A stretch of DNA of 64,000 bases. Source: Isoetes taiwanensis (lineage: Eukaryota > Streptophyta > Lycopodiopsida > Isoetales > Isoetaceae). This document shows, piece by piece, positions 41,486 to 50,183 of the stretch; position 1 is the first letter of the stretch, and every line of letters starts with the position of its first letter. A program made the translations under genes and the position numbers. The notes under the pieces are model-generated. The model made no database searches and had not been told where the DNA came from. It saw only the letters and a program-made list of their open reading frames with translations. The stretch spans positions 372,001-436,000 of the forward strand of contig JAJEKV010000264.1 in NCBI GenBank assembly GCA_021234155.1, written 5' to 3'.

Positions 41486-42309
41486 GAAAAAAGCAAGTCT
41501 GTGGCCCAGTTCTGAGTATTATGGACAAATCATGACTAATTGTACTATATTCTATGTATTTTCTATGTATTTTCTAATGCACACCATATCCTATGCATTT
41601 TCTATGTATAGCAATACAAAAAATCGACCCTCCCCTTTTTAATATGTCAATATTTACCCATAGTTCTTTTCAAACATAGCTTTTTTAAATGGGAAACTAT
41701 ATACTATGTATTTTGTAATTTCTAATAAGCACAATATACTATATGACTATAAAATGAGAAGCTTTTTTAAATGGGACACTATATACTATGTATTTTGTAA
41801 TTTCTAATAAGCACAATATACTATATGACTAGAAAATGAGAAGCTTTTTTAAATGGGACACTATATACTATGTATGTGCATCAAAGAGTACTTGTCCCCA
41901 TTTTGTGTCTTAAACCTTCAAAATGGGTTAAACAAGGTGTAACGTATATCAAGATCTTTGAAACGTTAAATTTTTACCTTAGAATAAAAATATATGCCTA
42001 GAAAACGTGCACGATGGCAACGTGTGAACATATTAGCACACACATAAAAAAAGAAATTGGGGACGTATGAATAAACACCAAAATATAATCCTATTGTAGC
42101 ATTTATTTTACACTTTTTTTTTTCAACGTATTTTTTTATCCCTCTTTTTTCTAATACCCCGCCTTTTTTTCCCGCCCATGCTTGAAATTTAAAATTTGGT
42201 ACATACCTTTGAGACGAAGATCCTTTGTAGCACTTGGACTCTTTGTTTACGGAAGAAGCTCTCGTAGCCATAGCTCCCACCAGAATTAGCTCCCACCAAA
42301 ACTGACCCG
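41486..42309. repeat. AT-rich tract with an ~83-bp unit in 2.5 tandem copies
   Basis: The unit AAATGGGACACTATATACTATGTATTTTGTAATTTC... (41688-41875) occurs two and a half times. ctatgtattt words precede it. The 41966-42394 minus frame is T-rich and not convincing. Confidence 0.7.
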
Positions 42310-42460
42310 CAAGGAAAAGCTTCACTATGGAGAGTCGAGATAAAAAATGCAGAGCAACGGACAGAAAGAAGGAGGCAGATGAAAAAAGCTTCACAGCTAT
42401 GGAGAGTCAAGATAAAAAATGCAGAGCAAATGACAGAAAGAAGGAAGCATATGAAAGAAT
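42310..42460. repeat. ~70-bp direct duplication (GGAGAGTC-type unit)
   Basis: TATGGAGAGTCGAGATAAAA and GCAGAGCAA..GACAGAAAG occur at 42327 and again at 42398 with few changes. Confidence 0.75.
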
Positions 42461-42845
42461 GGAGATGAAAAGGACCAGGCAATTAGAATCGGCCTGCGCA
42501 TCTTCAAAAGCCAGGGCGTCTTCTTCAGGAAATCCGGGGCAGTAGGAGGTTAGGCAGCGATGGAAGCAGTCGCAGTAGGAGGCTAGAACTCCGGCCTCAT
42601 CAGCATCGGAAGAACAACCGGCGGCGCTTCAAGCGCTTCCACCAGCAGCGGGGCTTCAAGCGCTTCAAGCGGCTCTAATATCTGATGTATTATAGCACAT
42701 CATTACTAACTTGGGAGGTAGTGGGTCACGTAGCCGACCGTTTTTGCGCTACTGCCATAGCCCTTGAGCACTTTTGCAGAAGCAACCAGGATTGTTGGCA
42801 GAGCAAGAATGATCATGTTCGCTTGTTGGCGCCAGGATTGCTTGC
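42461..42845. other. Unassigned; short GCTTCAAGCGCTTC repeats
   Basis: 42620-42680 has three or four GCTTCAAGCG words. No coding feature recognised. Confidence 0.4.
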
Positions 42846-43640
42846 CTAGCAAGAATGATCGACTGCTTGCAGAGCAAGACAGAGAAAGATCCTGGGGCAG
42901 ACCCAGCGACGTCCATCGGATCCCTTGCCGCAGTTGAAACAGGAGTCTGGCGATTTTGGAGCACTGATAACCAGCATTCGTGATCCTTGGCCGGATTTCC
43001 GACCTGGAAATATAACTCGTCGAGAGAAGTATGAGCCTTGATTAGGTAATCCGTTATCCAGAGCAATCACCCTGCGCTTTTTCATGGGTAGATGGGTGCG
43101 CAGATAGTGGTGTGGGCCCCTCGTGAGCATGGGATTAACCTGCTGTCGATAATTTGCCACCTTGACATGTGATAGGGCCTCTGCATCCCAAAGCTTGGCC
43201 ATGAAGCAAGCATCCAAGTACTGCTTCAAGGCAGCGCGTTCCTTCGGTGTATGCACCGGGTCCACATCGTGGTGCTCGCACATTCCATAGCGAGAACCAC
43301 CGGGCTTGCTTGTCTTTCCAAAGAGGCTTTGAGTCGCCGGGCCCATCGCCACCGCCAAAGCAAGGTTGGGCAGTAGGGCTTCATCCATAGCCACCACCTT
43401 ACGGAAGTAAATAATGTGACGTTCTAGCTTGACCCTCTCAGAATGGAAGGAAGCTTTGTCTCTTGGAGCAAGATCCGATATGGGACCGTGGATTTCACTC
43501 CCGGTGCGGGCCAAGAAAGCTTTGTACACCTGCTCTAGATCGTTCCAAGTGGTGAGGGATATCACTGGCCCCCACACCTGGCTCCCAGTGCCCGGGCCAA
43601 GAAAGCTTTCTGTACCTGCTCCAAGTGGAGAAGAGAAGGG
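42846..43640 (-). CDS. Gag-like protein with a CFNCGK zinc-knuckle start, decayed retroelement ORF
   Basis: The minus strand is open for 243 codons or more from about 43640; the nominal start at 43577 is GTG, so the true beginning is upstream or lost. Sequence: VWGPVISLTTWNDLEQVYKA, SERVKLERHIIYFRKVVAMD, then a basic, Arg-rich region, then DSCFNCGKGSDGRRW, which looks like the first half of a CCHC knuckle (CFNCGK) whose second half is lost by a frameshift. The GTGSQVWGP and ARTGSEIHGP parts are a small internal duplication. Arg-rich plus a terminal knuckle fits retroviral-type Gag. I do not recognise the exact family. Confidence 0.4.
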   Translation of the reverse strand, partial: PFSSPLGAGTESFLGPGTGSQVWGPVISLTTWNDLEQVYKAFLARTGSEIHGPISDLAPRDKASFHSERVKLERHIIYFRKVVAMDEALLPNLALAVAMGPATQSLFGKTSKPGGSRYGMCEHHDVDPVHTPKERAALKQYLDACFMAKLWDAEALSHVKVANYRQQVNPMLTRGPHHYLRTHLPMKKRRVIALDNGLPNQGSYFSRRVIFPGRKSGQGSRMLVISAPKSPDSCFNCGKGSDGRRWVCPRIFLCLALQAVDHSC

Positions 43641-44580
43641 TTTATATTTTTTTTATTAAATTAATTAAATTATTTTTTATTTAATTAAATTAATTATTAA
43701 TTATATTTTTTTTATATTAATCCCTTTAATCTCAAGGGGATACATTCCCCTTTAGTTATTCTGGCTTTCCCTTCCCCTTTTCTCACCTCCTTCTCACCTC
43801 CCTTGCCCCATCCTCCCCTTGCCCCTACCCACCTTCCCTTGCCCCCTCTTCTCACCCCCTTTTGAACTTCCTCCCTCCCCCCTTCTTCTAACTTACCCCT
43901 TCCATGACTTCTCTCAACTCTCCCCCAACTTCTCCCCTTCCCCTCCTTCACCCCGCTCTAGGTTTTTGTAAACTTTCTCAACTATTTATTTGAAAATTCT
44001 GTAACAAAATATTACGAGCTAGTTCTTGTTATATTATGTGAAAATCTAACAACGATTCAGTCCCATTTTCAGTCCGAGTCCCAAAATTCAAGATTTGTCC
44101 CACTTTAATTAAATAGGACTTTTAACAAAATTATTTGTAAATCCGTTTTAACGCTTTCCTATATTCACGCTCTAAACTACCTTGGAATGCCTTAGCCAGG
44201 AAGAATTTGAAGATAAAGTGTTTAAGGAGACCCTAACACAAATGTAAAATGTTTAAGGAAGGAAACCCTAACACAAATGTTAGGACCATTAGAGATTTTC
44301 TATCTTACCTTTATCCAAATTAAAAGCCATCATTTTGAATGCCTGTTATGGGCTTAGAAAAATGTCACAATCTCCCATTATTATGACTCTTAACACTACC
44401 AAAGGAGTGTCTTCCAGACTTGGCATTGCAAACCAGGATCTGAATTTATTAGTACAGACGTCTATATAGACATTTCATATAACTAAAAGTAGTGGAAAAA
44501 GCCAACTTCAGACTTTGTGTATGCTCAGCAAGATGTTCTAATCACCATTATCCAAAATCTTCATTGACTACAGGAATTAC
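43641..44580. other. AT-rich and CCCTT-rich low-complexity sequence, then unassigned
   Basis: 43650-43720 is almost pure A/T (ttaattaa words); 43760-43960 is pyrimidine-rich (CCCCTT, CTCACC), and the 79-aa Gly/Lys-rich minus frame over it is spurious. 43960-44580 contains a short tandem repeat (gtttaaggaga..accctaacacaaatgt, 44220 and 44250) and the 3' region of the 6PGL pseudogene. Confidence 0.5.
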
Positions 44581-44957
44581 CTATACAGTGGCAGCTGCTG
44601 CTTTATTGGCATACCAAATGACACTCCCATTAAAAGAAAACACCATTTATGCTGGTAATTCCCCTGGTGGCAGTTTCTCGCCAAATACCCTTTTCATCAT
44701 GTCCACTTTGCTAGACCCAGTAGCCACAAAAATGACTCGCCAAATACCTTTTTCATCATGTCCACTTTGCCAGACCCAGTAGCCACAAGAATGATGTTTG
44801 TTGTTGCATTTATCACGGGAAGCCGTCATTGTAATACGTTCAGGCAGTGGTTTTGGCAAGTCAAGTATGTGAGTTATCCATTTTTCTGTCTCCTTCACAA
44901 GAGGGTGATTAGGAAATGATGATGCAATGTGCCCATCAAGTCTCATCCCTAGCAATT
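44581..44957 (-). pseudogene. 6-phosphogluconolactonase pseudogene (3' part)
   Basis: Minus-strand reading matches the C-terminal half of plant 6PGL, the second step of the oxidative pentose-phosphate pathway: DGHIASSFPNHPLVKETEKW, HILDLPKPLPERITMT, LPVINATTNIILVATGSGKV, MMKKVFGES, GELPA, stop, MVFSFNGSVIWYANKAAAA, TAG at 44581. Lesions visible: one extra base after RITMT, a tandem duplication of about 57 bp (44667-44775) covering VATGSGKVDMMKKVFG, and a TAA where Arg is expected after LPA. A 48-bp piece of it (gtcattgtaatacgttcaggcagtgg) is repeated at 44957-45004. The pseudogene lies antisense directly upstream of the LAG1 exons, possibly in their intron. Confidence 0.8.
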
Positions 44958-45082
44958 ATCACGAAAAGCCCGTCATTGTAATACGTTCAGGCAGTGGTTT
45001 TGGTAAAAACTGTAGTTTTAGACAATTTTATTTCTTAAGAAATGTGTTATGGTGCTAAAAAAAGCTTATTGCTCCTTTGCAG

Positions 45083-45353
45083 CTACGAAGTTCTCAAAGT
45101 GCTTGATATTAAGAAGCATGCAGGTTATGGGCCAATTATGTACTATGTATTCAACACTTTGTTAATTAGTCTGTTTGTCCTTCATGTGTATTGGTGGATT
45201 CTTATTTTCCGAATGCTAGTTAATCAAATCAAAGCAGGAGGGAAAATAGGGGATGATGTCCGTTCAGGTACTCATCATTCTCGTGCTTTATGCTTCTCAC
45301 TTGATTGAAGTCTGAACGATGTTCCTGATACTGCAGATGAAGATGATGATTAA
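45083..45353 (+). CDS. LAG1/LOH-type ceramide synthase, last two exons (TLC domain C-terminus)
   Basis: After acceptor CTCCTTTGCAG the exon 45083-45267 encodes [60 protein letters not shown], then S; donor CAG|GTACTC; intron of 69 bp; acceptor ATACTGCAG; exon 45337-45353 encoding DEDDD and TAA. This is the end of the TRAM-LAG1-CLN8 domain of plant LAG1 homologues, ER membrane enzymes that acylate sphingoid bases: last transmembrane helix with HVYWW, then the acidic tail after GDDVRSD. Reading frame and splice sites are intact, so it may be the 3' end of a live gene with a long upstream intron. I found no other LAG1 exon in the window. Confidence 0.8.
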
Positions 45354-46231
45354 GCGACAACACATAGGAATGCTAGTCTCATTCTTTATGGAAAGTGGAA
45401 ATTCTATACTTATCTTTCCTACAGCTTGTCATTGAATCATTGGGTACGTTCTGTAATGTTACGAAAGCTCTCTATTCATTTCTTCGATGTACTTAATTTG
45501 TACATCTGATGGCTATCCACATTTTGTGCATAGCAGAAACATTTTCTGAAACACATTTATGCTTTTCCAGAGATATGGGAAAAAAGAAAATGGGTGCTAC
45601 GAGTGTAATTACTGTAAGAATTCTATAATCAGGGTATCTTGTTTGTTGCAAATCTATAACTGGATGAGGTAATGGTGTTTATTCCTGTGAACGTGCTTGC
45701 TCATTCAACATAGAAGGTTTGATTTTCAGTACTTAATGTGAGAATTAATGTAAGAATCTTGTCAAGAGGATATAAACGGCTCAATTTAAATGGCTCGATT
45801 CGATTCTTAATATGTCAACACGATAGTCAAAATGAACGTCGTCTCAATTGGGTCTACATCAACAGGATTCTCAAACAGATGAACATGTGTTTACCCCTCG
45901 GTGCATTTACGTTCACTCAACAGAAAGGAGTTAATTTGATTCTTAACATGTCACCACATCAGGGGTGGAATAAATTAATCCTTAATGTAGTATGCTGAAC
46001 CTGATAGTCAAACCTATGAACAATATCTCAATTGTGACACAAAGAGCTTAATTTGATTCTTAATATGTACATATGAACATCTCATTTGGGGCGATTTTTG
46101 CCCCTCGGTGCTGAAATTCCTTCTACGCAAGGCACACCTGTTAAATCAGTTGTTACAGCTGAATGACAAAACAACTAAAGCAAAGAAAAATTTGACAAAA
46201 TAAATGGTTTCCATAGGGTCAGGAAAATATG
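45354..46231. other. Unassigned; LAG1 3' flank
   Basis: Probably LAG1 3' UTR then intergenic. The phrase aatttgattcttaa..atgt recurs at about 45790, 45932 and 46050, a loose repeat. No other gene recognised. Confidence 0.4.
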
Positions 46232-46516
46232 ATTTTACCGAAACGGAAGAGTGCCACTGGCAACAGAGTATAAGCTTTATAGTTCACAGATAAATGATTC
46301 CAGAACCAGGCAACAAAAGCCAGGCTTTGTTTTCCCAGAAAAGCTTCAAAAGCGCTTACTAGCTGAGGTTGATGTTTGCCATAGCCGACCAACGCCACAA
46401 CATATTCTACAAGTATCTCGACTCCGTGCCTCCTTTCAAGCTGCAAGAGCTTGTCTCTAGCAATTCGCTTGAGATCTTCAGCCCCAGCACCATCGACATC
46501 GAGAGGAAAAGTCTCC
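46232..46516 (-). CDS. Nab2/ZC3H14-like N-terminal (PWI-like) exon
   Basis: From ATG 46516 the minus strand encodes METFPLDVDGAGAEDLKRIA, RDKLLQLERRHGVEILVEYV, VALVGYGKHQPQLVSAFEAF, LGKQSLAFVAWFWNHLSVNY. This resembles the N-terminal helical PWI-like domain of Nab2/ZC3H14 poly(A)-binding proteins and their plant homologues (Y-[IV]-V-hydrophobic2..., then FLG....FV.WLW.HL). A splice donor TTTCG|GTAAAA near 46232 closes the exon. The later zinc-finger exons are not seen to the left, where LAG1 lies on the other strand, so this is an exon fragment or a gene with a very long intron. An almost identical 25-bp duplication (ccccaacgctggcataacttcca) lies just upstream at 46568-46620. Confidence 0.5.
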
Positions 46517-46739
46517 ATTCCGGCAGGATGGTTCAAAAATTAGAATGCGACCGGAACGCGGGCAGGCATTCTCCCCAACGCTGGCATAACTTCCACTCCC
46601 CAACGCTGGCATAACTTCCAGAGAATTCGTGGAATTTCCAGGAATTTTTCTGATCGTAGATCAAATCGAACGATTGAAAGGCTTACACTTGGATAAAAAT
46701 CCTAGCTGTCTGCAACGTGGATGGCCTCATACTACCTGT

Positions 46740-49325
46740 GTTTGTGCAAACGTGCGAATAATAATAAATAATAATAATAGATTATCATGCTTCATTGGAC
46801 CCTAACGATCATGAAGCAACATATTGTTGTATTTTGAGTAAAAACTCTCTATGAGATTCCATTGATTTCTTATAGCAACCTCGTATCCCTTGATATGCCG
46901 AGCACTGCAAGAAAACATGTGTCTCATCTTCCACTTCGCTTGTTTTGCAGATCTCACAAGTTCTCTCTTCATGGACCAGCTTTACGCAGCGTTCTGTTTC
47001 CACTTTCAAAGAATGCGAACCAGACCTGTATCTTGCAATTGTTCTTCTCATATGTTTAGAGATAGGAGCATCTAAGTATTCGGGGTGAGCATGTATGAGT
47101 AAGAAATTTACTTCCTCCTGGTAAAAGTCCATCTTGAAACCATGTCTTTCCCATAATTTTTTAACAAATGATTCTTGTACCAGCTTTCTAATACCGATCT
47201 CTGAAACTGCCCAGTTTTCTGCCATTATCCCCCACCGGCCAGCCCAATCATGTACCTCTTTCAGACAAGTTGATGGTAAGTCCATTTCCAATTTTGATAA
47301 TCGGCCTGCATCCATCCCCTTTGATCTGTTTATGCAATTCATGGTTGAACACAAAGACTTAGCTTCTAATGGGAGAAAGCTTGTTTTCGTCAGTAAAATA
47401 GCATATGGAATCTACTCGCGCACACTAAATAGCTCTTGAATGAATATTTTCAATACTTGTTCTATCTGGTTCCATGTTTTGGTGTGTATAGGGGCCCCCA
47501 AATGGGGGCACTAAACATCACTACGGTCTGAACTAAGGTATTAAAGAGCATCTTTTTGAGTCTCCAACTGGATAAGGATGCACTGTGACACTTAAGAGAG
47601 CATATAATACAAAGCGGTCTTACCTCCTATGATGCATTTTTGAACACATGCTTTCCATTTATAGTTCGAGCAGATCTCTAATCCCAGGTATTTATAACGG
47701 TCCGCCTCTTCCAGGTGCTCATCTTGATACATGAAATTTGGGTGCTTTACGGTTCCGATTACCATAACCTTGGTTTTTGAAAGATTTACTTTCATTTTAT
47801 GGGAAGCGCAAAAGGAACTCAGATTGTTCAAATCCTCTTGTAGGCCTGCCTTGGAGTCTACTATCAGCACTAGATCATCGGCATACAATAACAATTGCAC
47901 TGCAAAACCTCTTAGTTTAGCTCCAGCTTGTCCCCTGCTCTGTAGCCAATCCTTCAACTAATCTATACAAAGCTCGAACAAAGTCGGTGATAATGGGCAT
48001 CCTTGCCGAACTCTCATTGTGCTCTGGATCTCACCAAGCTGTTCCATTCTTAGCCACAATTTTTCTCGAGATATTGTGTCAAAGGCATTCGAGAAATCAA
48101 TGTAGGCCAAATAGAGTGCTTGCCTTGGTTTCTTGACTTGCTCAAATAAAACTCTCAAAGTAAGGAGATGGTCCAGGGTATTATGTTCTTTCCTGAAGCC
48201 TGTTTGGCAATAAGCCCTCTTACCATGACATTCTGTTCATTCGCTGATTTTTTGCTCTAGTAAGCCTCCCAAAAGCTTTGAATACATGCACTCTCTCCAA
48301 GATTTTGGTAAACCGTTCCTGACAGCCATGTTCATAAGATCTGTTATCCTGTGAACTAATTCACCTTCTCCCCATTTCATTAGTTCAGTTGATATACCCA
48401 TCAAGTCCGAGGCTTTCCTATTCTTCATGCGTTTTAGTTGGGTCTCCACTTCATCTACGTCAAAATGATCTTCCGTGGTGCTTATGGTCGGCATCTCATT
48501 GACATCTACATTGAAATAGATACTCTTAACCAAAGAGAAGATCTTCTACATCTAAGCATGTTGCATGCAGCCGGTTTGCCTTGCAAGTTCTTCCAAAACA
48601 ACCTGGGATTCCCATAGAGTATGTGACTAAGTTCAGACTGCTTTTTTGCATGGAAATGGCTCTTCTTCTCTTTGATAAGTTTCTTATAACACTTCGGCTT
48701 TATCCTGCATGATTTTGGTAAATTCGCCTTTGCCTTCTTACAATCATCATCCCACCAACTATTGTGAGGATGTGGTAGTACCAAATCTCAAACTAGCTGT
48801 CTATCCTGTGTTCATATGAAATTGCCTGGAGGCCATTTGTTCTTGCATTAAAGTCTCCAGCAAGCAGGACTTCTCCTAATCTATTGAAGGCAATTACATC
48901 CAAGATCAAATTGTGGAAGGAACTATCTTTATCCATATCTCTGCTTTGATATAATCTCATATTTAGTGGAGCAAAATAACAGCTCGCTAAATATATCTTC
49001 TTGCTGTCCAAAAGCAACTCAACCCATATGAATTGGTTATGCATGCGTTTCTTGCTGATCTTGATGATACACACCAAGTCATTTCGGGCATAGACAGCCA
49101 ATCCGCCATGTCCACACCCTACTTTAATTTCCTTGTGATTTCAGGCAGATCCTAATACCATAAACTTCTCAATTTGTGGTAGTCCCCGCATTTGGTGTTC
49201 CCAAGTTTCTGAAAATAATAAAACGTCTGCTTTCTTCCAAATATGCTCACACGCTTGTACCTTGGCTTGGGACAATCCATGTATATTCCAAGCCAATGTG
49301 TGCCACGCGATACACATATTTACGA
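46740..49325 (-). mobile_element. APE-type LINE, decayed, with (TTA)n 3' tail
   Basis: Minus strand, 5' to 3': endonuclease/exonuclease/phosphatase domain (AWNIHGLSQ, LLFSETWEHQ, LAVYARNDL, LLAGDFNART; 49310-48790), a linker with SWWDDDCKKAKANLP, then reverse transcriptase: AYIDFSNAFDTISREKLW, VRQGCPLSPTLFELCID, LLLYADDLVLIVDSKAGL (active-site YADD at 47885-47874) and ADRYKYLGLEI; then a maturase-like region and a C-terminal zinc motif CEICKTSEVEDETHVFLQC (47354-46809). ORF1 is missing and several stops and frameshifts separate the blocks. The 3' end runs into an AATAATAATA-type repeat at 46758-46782. Confidence 0.9.
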
Positions 49326-49329
49326 AATA

Positions 49330-49365
49330 TAGATAGATAGATAGTATTTTTTACGCCACTTGAAA
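49330..49365 (-). repeat. (GATA)n with retroposon-type end TTTTTTACGCCAC
   Basis: ATAGATAGATAGATAGTATT is followed by TTTTACGCCAC, like the microsatellite-anchored ends at 9480 and 63735. It sits at the 5' edge of the LINE, suggesting a second insertion there. Confidence 0.5.
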
Positions 49366-49653
49366 CAACAATAAACAGTAGAATACTGAATAGACATAAT
49401 TTTAGGATAGAAGGGTGGGATCAAGAAGAAAAGGATGAAAGTGCTAAGAGACTGAAGAAGAAATACTAATAGGATAAGCTGGTGAAGAATCCTGTAAGAA
49501 AAAGGAACCCAATTATCTAGCAGGCAATGCGTGCATGCTCGTCCTCCCAAGAATATCAAAAGAGGGGATCTATTGCGTGCCAAATATTATATCCTAGAGA
49601 ATCTGATTTTAGGAAGGAGTAATTTTCAGACCAAGAAATTACCTGGCGGCCGC
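49366..49653. other. Unassigned spacer
   Basis: No feature recognised; the small minus frame 49320-49583 has no motif. Confidence 0.4.
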
Positions 49654-49698
49654 CCTGCTGACGTGGCAACTGCATGAGGGCACTGCCACGTCAGCAGG
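49654..49698. promoter_or_regulatory. Perfect 15-bp inverted repeat with ACGT core upstream of PPR gene 2
   Basis: CCTGCTGACGTGGCA (49654-49668) and its exact reverse complement TGCCACGTCAGCAGG (49684-49698) are separated by 15 bases. TGACGTGG contains the ACGT core bound by plant bZIP factors. About 490 bp upstream of the PPR start. Could be regulatory or a MITE end; not tested. Confidence 0.45.
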
Positions 49699-50183
49699 CC
49701 CCCAGAAAATTTTGAACGAAATTTTTTAGGTCCTGAAAATTCTTCAACGAAACAAGGTCCCTAAAATTTCGGCAGGGAACTCCCATACTGCACCCACGTT
49801 AACCCGCTCTAAGGAGCTACCCGGCATTACAGTGTATAGAAAACGTTCAAAAAGAAGTTCAAGTTACGGTGGCTGATAGCGGGGCTTGCCGTGTTTGGCT
49901 GATAACGGGTCATTTGATACCTAGTACTTTCAGACTAGCAGGAAGATCGGCCTGAACCCGAGAAGTAGTTACAGTTAGCGTGCATGTATAATGCCCAGCT
50001 GCGTAACAACAGAAATAAGGTTGGGGGCAAAGTGTTTTGCCAATGTTCTATGCTTTAATGCTTTTAAATTTAGAGAGTGGAGTATATGTTCAAAACTTAG
50101 ATGTAGAAAGATCAGAATTTTGAAACTTCAATGATCATAGCAGACTCCATGTAAGCAACTGATGGGAAATATATACGTTATAG
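49699..50183. other. 5' flank of PPR gene 2
   Basis: Probable promoter and leader. No specific TATA box or other element can be assigned with confidence. A TAG at 50181-50183 directly precedes the ATG in frame. Confidence 0.4.

Noticed and set aside
43712-43951. Gly/Lys/Arg-rich minus-strand ORF
   Set aside because: Translation of a pyrimidine-rich low-complexity tract.
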